This document shows, one piece after another, positions 33,463-42,752 of a stretch of 64,000 bases of DNA. How positions within the stretch are numbered: the stretch's first letter is position 1; the number at the start of each line of letters is the position of its first letter. A program made the position numbers and the translations under genes. The stretch is from assembly GCA_964551995.1 (NCBI GenBank), contig CAZKFD010000016.1, positions 62,001 through 126,000 on the forward strand, in the 5' to 3' direction. This stretch comes from DATKJS01 sp964551995 (GTDB lineage Bacteria > Acidobacteriota > Aminicenantia > Aminicenantales > Saccharicenantaceae). A model generated the notes under the pieces. The model did not search any database, was not told where the DNA came from, and was given only the letters and a program-made list of their open reading frames with translations.

Positions 33463-36239
33463 GGGACGACCTCCCTGACGACGGCCTCGCAGCGGGCGCA
33501 GAGCGTTGGATGCTCGCGGCTCCGGCCGACGAACGTCGAATAGTTCCAGCACCGTTCGCATTTCGCGCCCGGGGCCCGGCCGACGACGACCTCGAGCTCC
33601 CCGGCCGCCGCCTCGATGGATACGGCGGAGACGATGAACAAGGTCGGGAGATCGCCGGCGTATCTGCGGAGAAGGCCGGCCTGCGGCTCGGGGGCCTTCA
33701 GGACGACGCCGGCCTCGAGGGAATTCCCGATGAGCCCGCCGGCGCGTGCCTTTTCGAGCTCCTTGAGGACGCTTTCGCGGACAGCGAGGAGGCCCTCCAT
33801 GTCCTCGAGAAAGCCGCGGCCGCGCAGGCCGAGCCAGCTCCGCTCCTTCGGGAACTCGCCGAGGTGGACCGAGCTCTCCTTGCCCGCATAGGCGGGCATC
33901 TGCTCCCAGGCCTCGTCGGCGGTGAAGGACAGGATGGGCGCGGCAAGGAGCAGGTTCGAACGCAGGATCTCGAACATGGCCGTCTGGGCGGAGCGCCGGA
34001 GGACGGATGTCCGCGCCGAGCAGTAGACGCGGTCCTTGACGACATCGAGGTAGAAGGCGCTGAGGTCCACGGTCAGGAAATCGAGCAAGGCATGGAGGAC
34101 CGTGTGATATTCGTAATCGGCGTAGGCCCGGCGCACCCTCCGGCCCACCTCCTCGGCGCGCTCGAGAATCCAGCAGTCGAGGTCGGCGAGCTCGTCGACG
34201 CCGACCGCGTCCCGGTCCGGGTCGAACCCGTCGAGGTTGCCGAGGAGGAACCGCCACGTGTTTCGGATCTTCCGGTAGGCCTCGACCAGCCGCTGCTCGA
34301 TCTCGCGGCCGAAGCGGGCGTCCTCCTTGTAGTTCAGCATGGCCACCCAGAGCCGGAGGATCTCGGCCCCGCTCCGGGCGATGATCTCTCCGGGCTCGAT
34401 GGCGTTGCCGAACGATTTGGACATGGCCCGCCCCTGCTCGTCGAGGATGAAGCCGTGCGTGATGCAGCTCTTGAAGGGGCTTCCGCCCTTGACGCCGACG
34501 CCGATGAGGAGCGAGCTCTGAAACCAGCCGCGGTGCTGGTCGTGGCCCTCGATATAGAGGTCCGAAGGCCACCGGTGCCCCGGCTCCCGCTCGAGGACGT
34601 TCTGTGAGGCCCCGGACTCGAACCAGACGTCGAGGATGTTCATTTCCTTGCGGAACTCCGCCCGCCCGCACTTCGGGCACTTCGTCCCCGGCGGCACGAG
34701 GGCCGCCGCGTCCCTGAGGTACCAGGCGTTCGAGCCCTCTTTTTCGAAGATGTCCGCGACGTGGCGGACGACGGCCGCGTCGGCCAGGACCGCCCCGCAA
34801 CCCTGACACATGAACGCCGGGATGGGGACGCCCCAAGACCTTTGCCGCGAGATGCACCAGTCGGGCCGCCCGGCGACCATGCTGTCGATCCTCTCCTCGC
34901 CCCACTCAGGAATCCAGCGGACGGCCTTGATGGCGGCCCGGGCCGCGTCCCGAAAGCCGTTCTTCTCCATGGAGATGAACCACTGCTCCGTGGCCCGGAA
35001 TATGACCGGGTTCTTACAGCGCCAGCAGTGCGGATAAGAGTGGCTGATCGTCGTCTCCTTGAGGAGGGAGCCGTCCTTTTCAAGGTCCGCCGTGATCAAC
35101 GGGTTGGCCGTGAACACATCGATTCCGGCATATCGTGCGACGTCGGGCATGAATTTCCCCTCGTCGTCGACCGGCGTGTAGATGTCAATGCCGTAGGCGA
35201 CGCCCGTCAGGTAGTCGTCGTGGCCGTGGCCGGGGGCCGTGTGGACGGCGCCCGTCCCGTCTTCAAGCGTGACATAATCCGCGAGGACAAAGACCGACTC
35301 CCGGTCGATGAACGGGTGGCGGGCCTTGAGCCCCTCCAGCTCCCGCCCCTGAAATGTCGCCAGCGCCTTGGGGCCCTTCCAGCCGAGCTCCTCGGCCACG
35401 AGCGGCAGGAGCCTTTTGGCCAGGATGTAGGCTTCGCCGTCGACGGCGGCCGCGATGTATTCGTGGTCGGGGTGGAAAGCGACGGCCATGTTGGCCGGAA
35501 GCGTCCAGGGGGTCGTCGTCCAGATCAGGACGAAGACCTTCTTCCCGCGCAGGGCGGGGTGCTTGCGGGAAAGGTCCGAGATCAGGGGAAAACGGACGTA
35601 GATGGACGGGGAAGTCTTGTCCCGGTATTCGATCTCAGCCTCGGCCAGGGCCGTCCGGCAGTGGATGCACCAATGGACCGGCCGCTTCCCTTTGTACACG
35701 TTGCCCCGCTCGAAAAACTCCGCGAGATAGCGGAGGACCTGGGCTTCATAGGCCGGGTCCATGGTCAGGTAGGGCCTGTCCCACTCCCCGAGCACGCCGA
35801 GCCGCTGGAATTCCTCTCTTTGGACGCCGATGTACTTGAGGGCGTACTTCCGGCACTCCTCGCGGATCTCCGGCGTGCCGAGAGATTTTTTCCGGGCGCC
35901 GAGCTGCTTGTCAACGTGGATCTCGATCGGCAAGCCGTGGCAGTCCCACCCGGGGACGTAGGGCGCGAGGTAGCCCTGCATCGTCTTGGTCTTGACGATG
36001 AAGTCCTTGAGGATCTTGTTCAGGGCCGTCCCGAGGTGGATGTGGCCGTTGGCGTAGGGCGGGCCGTCGTGCAGGATGAAGACCGGCCGACCCTGCTTCG
36101 ATGCGAGGATCCGCCCATAGAGCCCTTCCCCCGCCCATTTTTTGACCCACTCGGGTTCTTTCTGCGCGAGGGAGGCCTTCATGGCGAACGAGGTCCGGGG
36201 CAGGTTCAGCGTGTCCTTCATATCCGTCTTCTCAGCCAT
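33459..36239 (-). CDS. ileS: Isoleucyl-tRNA synthetase
   Basis: Class I synthetase of 926 residues, charging tRNA(Ile). It has the HIGH-like motif HIHL at 66-69 (NGHIHLGTAL), KMSKS-like AMSKS near residue 603, the editing domain and a C-terminal zinc site made by CERCWNY and CARCEA (four cysteines). Length is normal for bacterial IleRS and the C-terminal zinc site is the bacterial type. GGAG lies six bases before its ATG. It leads the ileS-lspA-lgt-rluD operon. Confidence 0.97.
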   Translation of the reverse strand: MAEKTDMKDTLNLPRTSFAMKASLAQKEPEWVKKWAGEGLYGRILASKQGRPVFILHDGPPYANGHIHLGTALNKILKDFIVKTKTMQGYLAPYVPGWDCHGLPIEIHVDKQLGARKKSLGTPEIREECRKYALKYIGVQREEFQRLGVLGEWDRPYLTMDPAYEAQVLRYLAEFFERGNVYKGKRPVHWCIHCRTALAEAEIEYRDKTSPSIYVRFPLISDLSRKHPALRGKKVFVLIWTTTPWTLPANMAVAFHPDHEYIAAAVDGEAYILAKRLLPLVAEELGWKGPKALATFQGRELEGLKARHPFIDRESVFVLADYVTLEDGTGAVHTAPGHGHDDYLTGVAYGIDIYTPVDDEGKFMPDVARYAGIDVFTANPLITADLEKDGSLLKETTISHSYPHCWRCKNPVIFRATEQWFISMEKNGFRDAARAAIKAVRWIPEWGEERIDSMVAGRPDWCISRQRSWGVPIPAFMCQGCGAVLADAAVVRHVADIFEKEGSNAWYLRDAAALVPPGTKCPKCGRAEFRKEMNILDVWFESGASQNVLEREPGHRWPSDLYIEGHDQHRGWFQSSLLIGVGVKGGSPFKSCITHGFILDEQGRAMSKSFGNAIEPGEIIARSGAEILRLWVAMLNYKEDARFGREIEQRLVEAYRKIRNTWRFLLGNLDGFDPDRDAVGVDELADLDCWILERAEEVGRRVRRAYADYEYHTVLHALLDFLTVDLSAFYLDVVKDRVYCSARTSVLRRSAQTAMFEILRSNLLLAAPILSFTADEAWEQMPAYAGKESSVHLGEFPKERSWLGLRGRGFLEDMEGLLAVRESVLKELEKARAGGLIGNSLEAGVVLKAPEPQAGLLRRYAGDLPTLFIVSAVSIEAAAGELEVVVGRAPGAKCERCWNYSTFVGRSREHPTLCARCEAVVREVVP

Positions 36240-36332
36240 TACGGTCTCCGGAGAGCCGATAATATTGCGATATTATAAAACAAGTAACCGATTCCCGCCA
36301 CCCTTCGTCCGCCCCCCTGCGGCTCGGAAGAA

Positions 36333-37910
36333 TTATCTCTTAATGAAGTGCGCGCCTCGGCTGATCGGGTTGCTCAGGGCGGCGCGGGTGACCATCAAAG
36401 CGACCTCGATGCCGTGCCGGAGGCCGACGATTTGGGCGTCCATGCGGGCCTCCCGGTAGAACTTCTCGATCCGGTGCCTCAGGTATTCGAGGTCCGACTT
36501 CGCCCGCTCGAGGCGCTTGGCCGTCCGGATGATTCCGGCATAGTTCCACATCGTCGAGCGGATGGTCAGCCAATCCTGGTTGATGAGGGCTGGGTCGAAC
36601 TCCTCCTCCCTCTTCGGATAATACCACCGGTGGATATCCGCGATCCTGACGGGGAGGCCCGGGCTGAAGCGCTCGGCGATGTCGCGGGCCGCTCGCGTCC
36701 CCCAGACGAGCCCTTCGAGAAGCGATGTCGAGGCCAGGCGGTTGGCTCCGTGAACCCCCGTGCAGGAGACCTCTCCGACGGCGTAGAGCCTGTTGAGCGA
36801 CGTCCGCCCGGCGCCGTCCGCGAGAACGCCGCCGCACGAGTAATGGGCGGCCGGGACGACCGGGATGGGCTCCCGCGTGATGTCGATGCCGTGTTCCCGG
36901 CAGGTCCGGTAGATCGTCGGGAACCGCTTCCGGATGTCGACCTTGGCGAACTTGGCGATGTCGAGCAAGACGAAACTCGAATTCGTGTTCACCATCTCCT
37001 CGTAGATCGCCCTCGAAACCTCGTCGCGGGGAGCTAGGTCGCCGGCTTTGCTGTACTTTTTCATGAACGTCCGGCGGTCGCGCGTCTCGAGCCGGGCGCC
37101 CTCCCCACGGACAGTCTCCGAGATCAGGAATCCGTCCCCGTTCTGGCTGTAGAGGGTCGTCGGGTGGAACTGAACGTATTCCATGTTTACGATTTTGGCT
37201 CCGGCCCGGTGGGCCATGGAATAGCCGGCGCCGATGGCCTCCGGCGGATTGGATGTGTGGAGGAAGATCCGCCCGCATCCGCCCGTGGCCAGGACCGTGT
37301 AGGGGGCCAGAAACCTCAGCACCCGCTGCGACGGGTTGTGCAGGACATAGGCGCCGAGGCATTGCGGCGGGTGATAATAGGCGATGGGATTCCGGGAATG
37401 ATGGGGAACGGTCAGGAGGTCGACGGCCGTATGATCGGCGAAGACGGTCACGTTCGGGAATTCTTTCAGGGCGGCGATGAACTTCCGTTCGATGGTGCGT
37501 CCGGTCGCGTCCCGGACGTGGAGGATCCGGCGCCGCGAGTGGCCGGCCTCCTGGGCGTAGTCGAGCGAGTCCGGAGCGCTGCGCGAAAACGGGATGCGGA
37601 GCTCGCGGATCAGGATCTTCTCGACGAGCCGCCGCCCCTCCTCGACGAGGATGGCCACGGCCTGGGGATCGTTGATGCCGTCTCCCGTGGTGACGATGTC
37701 TTCCTCGAGAAGTTCGGGGTAGTCGTTCGGCCCCAGGGACACGATGCCTCCCTGGGCGTGCTCGGTGTTAGAGGCCTCGGGATCGGCGGTCTTCGTCAGG
37801 ACCGCCACCCGGAGCCCCGCTTTGGCCGCTTCCAGGGCCGCGCTGGCGCCGGCGATCCCGCATCCGATGACCAGCACGTCCGACAGGATGTCTTGGGTCT
37901 TCGGACTCAT
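36333..37910 (-). CDS. nadB: L-aspartate oxidase
   Basis: FAD enzyme that oxidises L-aspartate to iminoaspartate, first step of NAD synthesis. The 525-residue protein has the FAD-binding GCGIAGASAALEAA start and the SNTEHAQGG segment typical of the succinate dehydrogenase/aspartate oxidase flavoproteins, plus HFHPTTLY-like QFHPTTLY and AHYSCGGV near the active site, and a helical C-terminal domain. It lies seven bases after nadC. A nadA (quinolinate synthase) was not found in the window. Confidence 0.93.
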   Translation of the reverse strand: MSPKTQDILSDVLVIGCGIAGASAALEAAKAGLRVAVLTKTADPEASNTEHAQGGIVSLGPNDYPELLEEDIVTTGDGINDPQAVAILVEEGRRLVEKILIRELRIPFSRSAPDSLDYAQEAGHSRRRILHVRDATGRTIERKFIAALKEFPNVTVFADHTAVDLLTVPHHSRNPIAYYHPPQCLGAYVLHNPSQRVLRFLAPYTVLATGGCGRIFLHTSNPPEAIGAGYSMAHRAGAKIVNMEYVQFHPTTLYSQNGDGFLISETVRGEGARLETRDRRTFMKKYSKAGDLAPRDEVSRAIYEEMVNTNSSFVLLDIAKFAKVDIRKRFPTIYRTCREHGIDITREPIPVVPAAHYSCGGVLADGAGRTSLNRLYAVGEVSCTGVHGANRLASTSLLEGLVWGTRAARDIAERFSPGLPVRIADIHRWYYPKREEEFDPALINQDWLTIRSTMWNYAGIIRTAKRLERAKSDLEYLRHRIEKFYREARMDAQIVGLRHGIEVALMVTRAALSNPISRGAHFIKR

Positions 37911-37917
37911 GCCGCCC

Positions 37918-38751
37918 TCAGCTCAGGAACTCCAAGCTGATGTCCAGGGCGCGGGCGGAATGGGTCAGGGCACCGACGGAAATAAAATCGACGCCGATCT
38001 CCGCCGCCTCCCGGACCCGCTCGAGGGTCATGTTGCCCGAGACTTCAAGGGGGACCCGCCCCGCGCAAAGCTCCACGACCATCTTCATTTCGTCGAGAAG
38101 CATGTTGTCCAGCATGACGATGTCGGCGCCGGCGGCGAGGGCCTGCCGGGCCTCGTCGAGCTTCGTCACCTCGACCTCGACTTTCATGCCGGCCGGGGCC
38201 TTGGCGCGGGCGCGTTGCACCGCCTCGGCGATGCTCCCGACATGGCGGATGTGATTGTCCTTGATGAGAACCATGTCGGACAGGCTGAGGCGGTGGTTCA
38301 TCCCCCCGCCCATCCGGACGGCGTATTTTTCGAGGAGCCGAAGCCCGGGCGTCGTCTTCCTCGTGTCCAGGATCCGGGCCTTCGTCCCGCCGACGGCCTC
38401 GACGAAACGCCGCGTGGCCGTGGCGATGCCGGACAGCCTCTGGAGGAAATTGAGTGCCGTCCGCTCCCCCTTGAGCAGGGACACCGTGGAACCCTTCAGC
38501 CGGGCCAGGATATCATCCCTGCGGATCTCCTGGCCGTCCTGGACCTTGCCGTGGAAGTCGATGTCCGGGTCGACGATCTCGAGGACGCGGCGGGCCACGG
38601 GAAGCCCGGCCAGGACGCCTCCCTCCTTGGCCAGGAACATGGCCTCGGAGACGGCCCCCTCGGGAATGACGCTTTCGGAGGTGACGTCGCCGCGCGGCAT
38701 GTCCTCCCGGAGCGCGGCCCTGATGATCGCATCGTACTCGAGTTTTGCCAT
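37918..38751 (-). CDS. nadC: Nicotinate-nucleotide pyrophosphorylase (carboxylating)
   Basis: Quinolinate phosphoribosyltransferase, which makes nicotinate mononucleotide from quinolinate and PRPP. The 277-residue protein has the family's RTALNFLQRLSGIAT, DTRKTTPGLR and MGGGMNHR active-site blocks and a C-terminal EVSGNMTLERV segment. It is the first gene of nadC-nadB. Its ATG is only eight bases from a good TATAAT box, so the transcript may have almost no leader. Confidence 0.94.
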   Translation of the reverse strand: MAKLEYDAIIRAALREDMPRGDVTSESVIPEGAVSEAMFLAKEGGVLAGLPVARRVLEIVDPDIDFHGKVQDGQEIRRDDILARLKGSTVSLLKGERTALNFLQRLSGIATATRRFVEAVGGTKARILDTRKTTPGLRLLEKYAVRMGGGMNHRLSLSDMVLIKDNHIRHVGSIAEAVQRARAKAPAGMKVEVEVTKLDEARQALAAGADIVMLDNMLLDEMKMVVELCAGRVPLEVSGNMTLERVREAAEIGVDFISVGALTHSARALDISLEFLS

Positions 38752-38760
38752 CTTTAAGGA

Positions 38761-38789
38761 TTATAGGGATTTACAAGAAGGCCGTCAAT
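38761..38789 (-). promoter_or_regulatory. nadC-nadB promoter, probably leaderless
   Basis: Minus-strand TTGACG (38784-38789) and TATAAT (38761-38766), spacer 17. The nadC ATG begins at 38751, so transcription would start about three bases before it. Confidence 0.65.
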
Positions 38790-38816
38790 TTGCCAGTCGC
38801 AGACTTTTGTGCCAGA

Positions 38817-40283
38817 ATGGACGGCGTCGTGAGCCCGAAATCGGTTTCTCTCTCCCTCATGAGCCCTCCACTGCCCCTCGGCGAGCGTTTCGGGCTCGAC
38901 GCCGCGGATCTCCGTAAGGTCCTCGAGTTGGCCCTCTCGAGCGGCGGCGATTTCGCCGAGATCTACCTGGAGCGCCGGGGCTACGATTTCGTCAACATGG
39001 AGGAGGACATCATTAAGGAAACCGCCGAGAGCGTCAGTCTGGGCCTCGGCGTCCGCGTCCTCCGGGGCGGGCAGACCGGCTTCGGATACACGAACGACCT
39101 GGCCCCAGACAAGGTCCGGAAGGCGGCCCTGACGGCTGCGGCGATCGCGCGCGGGAAAGCGCGGACCCGCTCCGCACGGATCCGGCCGAGGCGCTCCGCG
39201 GCCGACGTCTACAGGGTGAGGCAGCCGGCCGACCGGGCCGGCCTCGGAAAAAAGATCGCCCTGGTCCGAGAGGCCTACGAAGCCGCCCGGAGATTCGACC
39301 GCCAGATCGTCAAGGTCAAGGCCACCTTCCAGGACAGCCGCTCGGACATCGCCGTCCTCAACTCTGAGGGTCTGTCCGTCCGCGACATCCGGCCGATGGT
39401 CAAGCTCGTATGCCTCGCCATCTCCGAGAAGGGCGGCCAACGTGAGTTCGGCTTCTGGGGCGGCGGCGGACGCGTCGGGCTCGAGTACTTCCGGGACGTC
39501 CTGACGCCCCGGACGATCGGCGAGCAGGCCGCCCACGAGGCCGTCCTGCTCATCGAAGCCGTCGACGCGCCGGCCGGGGAGATGCCCATCGTCCTCGCCC
39601 CGGGACACAGCGGGGTCCTCATCCACGAAGCGGTCGGCCACCTCCTGGAGGCCGATTTCAACCGGAAAAAGACATCGATCTTCTGGAACAAGCTCGGCCG
39701 CACGGTCGGGAGCGAGCTCGTCACGATCTATGACGACCCGACGATCCCCGCCTACCGCGGGTCATACAATGTCGACGACGAGGGAACGCGGCCCCGGAAG
39801 ACACTCCTCATCGAGAAAGGCCGCGTCTGCGGATTTCTCCAGGACCGGCTCTCGGCGGGGCTCATGAAACAGGCGTTGACGGGCCACGGCCGCCGGCAGG
39901 ACTTCAGCTACGCACCGATCCCCCGAATGGCCAACACGTACATCGAGCGCGGCGAGCACTCGCCCGAGGAGATCCTGGCGTCGGTCGACAGAGGGTTTTA
40001 TGTGGCCAGCCTGTCCGGCGGGCAGGTCGAGGATTCCGGCAAGTTCACGTTCTCCGTGAGCCTCGGCTACCTCATCGAGGGCGGGCGGCTCACGGCGCCG
40101 GTCAAGCAGGCGACGCTCATCGGGACGAATATCGACGTCCTGAAGAGGATCGAGATGGCCGGCTCGGACCTCGAGTTCGGCCTCCAGACAGGGACCTGCA
40201 GCAAGGAAGGGCAGGACGTCCCGGTTTCGGACGGCTGCCCGACGCTCAAGATCTCCAAGATGACGGTCGGAGGACGGACGTGA
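38817..40283 (+). CDS. tldD: TldD metalloprotease-family protein
   Basis: Large subunit of the TldD/TldE heterodimeric metalloprotease that degrades unfolded peptides and processes some ribosomal peptides. The HExxxH zinc motif is HEAVGH near residue 270, and the protein ends with the typical CSKEGQDVPVSDG segment. In E. coli the active site is in TldD, as here. The start is uncertain: ATG 38817 and ATG 38859 are both possible and neither has a clear ribosome binding site. It overlaps pmbA by four bases (GTGA). Confidence 0.9.
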   Translation: MDGVVSPKSVSLSLMSPPLPLGERFGLDAADLRKVLELALSSGGDFAEIYLERRGYDFVNMEEDIIKETAESVSLGLGVRVLRGGQTGFGYTNDLAPDKVRKAALTAAAIARGKARTRSARIRPRRSAADVYRVRQPADRAGLGKKIALVREAYEAARRFDRQIVKVKATFQDSRSDIAVLNSEGLSVRDIRPMVKLVCLAISEKGGQREFGFWGGGGRVGLEYFRDVLTPRTIGEQAAHEAVLLIEAVDAPAGEMPIVLAPGHSGVLIHEAVGHLLEADFNRKKTSIFWNKLGRTVGSELVTIYDDPTIPAYRGSYNVDDEGTRPRKTLLIEKGRVCGFLQDRLSAGLMKQALTGHGRRQDFSYAPIPRMANTYIERGEHSPEEILASVDRGFYVASLSGGQVEDSGKFTFSVSLGYLIEGGRLTAPVKQATLIGTNIDVLKRIEMAGSDLEFGLQTGTCSKEGQDVPVSDGCPTLKISKMTVGGRT

Positions 40284-41635
40284 GGGCGGCGGCCGGACCT
40301 GTCCGCGACGAAAACCTGACGGGTCTCGCCGAAAAGCTCGTCTCCTTCGCCAGGAAGTGCGGGGCCGACGAGGCGGAGGTCTCGCTCATCGACGGCCTGG
40401 AATTCGACGTCGACATCCGCAAGGGGAAGGTCGAGCATCTCGTGGAAGCCGGCTCTCGCGTCTGCGGCATCCGGGTCATCAAGGGCCGGCGCACCGCTTA
40501 CGCCAGCTCTTCGGACCTTGCTCCGGAAACGCTCTGCCGGCTCGTCCGCAACGCCGCGAAGAGGGCCGAGCTTGCCAGCGCGGACGAGTTCGCCGGCTTG
40601 GCGCCGCTTTCAAAAAAGACGATCGACCCCGGCGCCCTCGACCTCTTCGACCCATCCATCGCCGAGATCGATTCCAAGACCAAAATCCGCCTGGCCCTCG
40701 AAACCGAGCGGATCGCGCTCGGGGACAAGCGGATCACGAACTCCTACGGGGCGAACTTCGGGACGAACGAGGTCCGGTCGGTCCTGGCCAACTCGAACGG
40801 CTTCGCCGGGGAATACCGCCAAACGTACTGCGAGCTGAGTGTCGGCCTCCAGGCGGGCGAGACGGACGACAAGGTCGAGGATTCCTGGTTCTCGGCAAAA
40901 CGGCGGTTCAGGGACCTGGCGCCGCCGGAGGAAGTGGCGCGCAGGGCCGTCGAGCGGACGGTGCGCCAGCTCAACCCTCGGAAGATCCGGACCCGGAACG
41001 TGCCGGTCATCTTCGAGCCCACCCAGACGTCGTGGCTGCTGGCGTTCCTCTTCGGGTGCGTCTCGGGAACGGCCGTCTATCAGAAGGCCAGCTTCCTCGC
41101 GGAGAAGCTCGGCCAGAGGATTGGGAACGCGAACGTCACGGTGTTCGACGACGGCCTCCTCCCGGGAAAGCTGGGCACACGGCCGTTCGACTCCGACGGG
41201 GTCCCATCACAGCGGACGGCGGTCGTGGAGAAGGGCGTCCTGAAGAATTTCCTGTGCAACACGTATGCGGCGCGGAAGCTGCGCCTCGAGTCGACGGGGA
41301 ACGCGGACGGGAGCGGGGTCAGTCCCAACAACTTTTATCTTGAGCCGGGCACAGCGACGGCGCGGGAGATCATCGGCGCCACGAAGGAGGGCCTGCTCCT
41401 CATCCGGACGCTGGGTCACGGCCTCAACCCCGTCAGCGGCGACATCTCGCGGGGCGCCTTCGGGCTCTGGATTGAAAACGGCGAGGTCACCTTCCCCGTC
41501 TCCGAAATCACCATCTCGGGGAACCTCGGCCGGATCCTCAACGGCATCGAAGCGGTCGGCAGCGATCTCGAGTTCTTCAGCCCGGTGACGGGTCCGACGG
41601 TCAAGGTGGCCGAGATGACCGTCGCCGGCGAGTAA
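40280..41635 (+). CDS. pmbA: TldE/PmbA-family protein
   Basis: Partner subunit of TldD, 451 residues, without the HExxxH motif, as usual for the family. It has the GSRVCGIRVIKGRRTAYASS start region, FLCNTYAARKL, SGNADGSGVSPNNFYLEPG and the LGHGLNPVSGDISRGAFGLWIENGE block common to PmbA. GTG start inside the tldD stop. The final TAA is part of an inverted-repeat element (41633 on). Confidence 0.92.
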   Translation: MRAAAGPVRDENLTGLAEKLVSFARKCGADEAEVSLIDGLEFDVDIRKGKVEHLVEAGSRVCGIRVIKGRRTAYASSSDLAPETLCRLVRNAAKRAELASADEFAGLAPLSKKTIDPGALDLFDPSIAEIDSKTKIRLALETERIALGDKRITNSYGANFGTNEVRSVLANSNGFAGEYRQTYCELSVGLQAGETDDKVEDSWFSAKRRFRDLAPPEEVARRAVERTVRQLNPRKIRTRNVPVIFEPTQTSWLLAFLFGCVSGTAVYQKASFLAEKLGQRIGNANVTVFDDGLLPGKLGTRPFDSDGVPSQRTAVVEKGVLKNFLCNTYAARKLRLESTGNADGSGVSPNNFYLEPGTATAREIIGATKEGLLLIRTLGHGLNPVSGDISRGAFGLWIENGEVTFPVSEITISGNLGRILNGIEAVGSDLEFFSPVTGPTVKVAEMTVAGE

Positions 41636-41834
41636 TTTGGGGACACAGTAATTTGGTGACACAATACTCTTTTCCCGATTTTCCAACTTACGAAAAACTG
41701 AGCCGACGCGCGGAAATCTTTTAGCGATTCCAGGGAGCAACCCCTCCCCCGCCGAATTCCCGCTGCTGCCCGCCCGAAGAATCGATGAGCGGCAGAAGGT
41801 TAATTCGGAAAATAGTATTGTGTCCCCAAATTAA
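41633..41834. repeat. Inverted-repeat element, copy 1 (MITE/REP-like)
   Basis: The ends TAATTTGGTGACACAATACT at 41649-41668 and AGTATTGTGTCCCCAAATTA at 41814-41833 are inverted copies with one mismatch over twenty bases. A partial extra left copy, TAATTTGGGGACACAG, starts at 41633 and forms a tandem pair. The interior of about 140 bases is not coding and has no strong repeats. It fills the entire gap between the convergent ends of pmbA and the nitroreductase; the pmbA stop TAA is its first three bases. Confidence 0.7.
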
Positions 41835-41835
41835 A

Positions 41836-42426
41836 TCAGAAGCGGTTGATGTGGAGGATTGAGCCGAGCCGGCGCTTCGGGACGTGGAGGCGCCCCTCCC
41901 CGTCCTTCCAGTATTTCTGTGAGTCCTTCAGGTCCACGACGCCCGGCTCTTCGGCCGGATAGCCCAGCGCGAGGACACTGTCGACCCGGTAGCCGTCGGG
42001 AATCCCGAGGAGGTCTTTGATCTTGTCTCTGTCGATCGACAGGAGCCAGCAACTCCCGATCCCCTCGGCGAGCGCCGTCAGGATCATATTCTCCATGGCC
42101 GCGCCGACGTCGTATTCAAACATCTTTTCGCGGACCCGGGTGTTCACGAGCGTCACGATGAAGGCTGTCGGCTCTTGGCCCGGCTTCGGGTCCCCCTCCG
42201 GGGCGATATAGGCCGCCCACTTCAGGCAGGATTGGATTTCCGAACAAAGCTCCCGGTCGTCGACGGCGAGGAACTCGAGCGGCTGCATGTTGGCCGCCGA
42301 CGGGGCCAGGCGCCCTGCGTTGGCGAGTCGGAGCAACACCTCCCGGGTCACGGGCTCGGGCGTAAATTGCCGGATCGTCCGTCTCTCGACGACGATGTCA
42401 TAAAGGTTCTTGCCGTCCTCGCACAT
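41836..42426 (-). CDS. Nitroreductase-family flavoprotein
   Basis: A 196-residue FMN protein of the nitroreductase family. It begins DIVVERRTIRQFTPEPVTREVLLRL, followed by GRLAPSAANMQPLEFLAVDD (FMN-binding) and AAMENMILTALAEGIGSCWL. Family members reduce nitro groups, quinones or act in flavin metabolism; the substrate cannot be told. Start at 42426 follows GGGAGAG. It has its own strong promoter at 42567-42595. Confidence 0.87.
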   Translation of the reverse strand: MCEDGKNLYDIVVERRTIRQFTPEPVTREVLLRLANAGRLAPSAANMQPLEFLAVDDRELCSEIQSCLKWAAYIAPEGDPKPGQEPTAFIVTLVNTRVREKMFEYDVGAAMENMILTALAEGIGSCWLLSIDRDKIKDLLGIPDGYRVDSVLALGYPAEEPGVVDLKDSQKYWKDGEGRLHVPKRRLGSILHINRF

Positions 42427-42566
42427 CGACGCTCTCCCTCTCTTATATCATTCTATGCGCATCCGCCCGCCGCACGGAACTCCGCCGGTGACTTTCCGCC
42501 CCCGCGCGCCCGGCAGAAGCCAACATCTCTGGGCGCCGCCCGTCGATCGACTCTGCGCCTAAGGTC

Positions 42567-42595
42567 CTTATAAAGGAGCGGCGGAGGATTGTCAA
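42567..42595 (-). promoter_or_regulatory. Promoter of the nitroreductase gene
   Basis: Minus-strand TTGACA (42590-42595) and TATAAG (42567-42572) with a 17-base spacer. It predicts a leader of about 130 bases before the nitroreductase start. Confidence 0.65.
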
Positions 42596-42610
42596 ATGGA
42601 CCGGATGCGC

Positions 42611-42703
42611 GCACTCAAAAGAGTGCTGGCTGTCAGGGGGTTTGGGAAATATAAGCTAAAGGGGATTGAAGGAGGGTATCCTTTAGCGCTTTGCACAGCC
42701 AGC
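42611..42703. repeat. Palindrome-rich intergenic segment, possible REP element or structured RNA
   Basis: Part of a 326-base gap (42427-42752) with no gene. Inside it, GCTGGCTGT (42625-42633) pairs perfectly with ACAGCCAGC (42695-42703) and GCTAAAGG (42655-42662) with CCTTTAGC (42680-42687), nested as an arm with two helices. A separate hairpin, GCACTC-AAAA-GAGTGC, is at 42611-42626. The segment is AT-richer than its surroundings. On the minus strand a TATAAT-like box lies at 42721-42726 upstream of it, so it could be a small RNA; a mobile palindrome is equally possible. Confidence 0.45.
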
Positions 42704-42752
42704 TAAACAAAGCTGCAATTATTATAGCAGAACGCCGCGAAAAATAAAAACA

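Noticed and set aside
32971..34905. 644-codon frame containing lspA
   Set aside because: Only the last 163 codons match signal peptidase II; the rest is antisense-frame of ileS.
42611..42626. GCACTC-AAAA-GAGTGC hairpin as a terminator for eda
   Set aside because: No T run follows on either strand, so it does not look like an intrinsic terminator.
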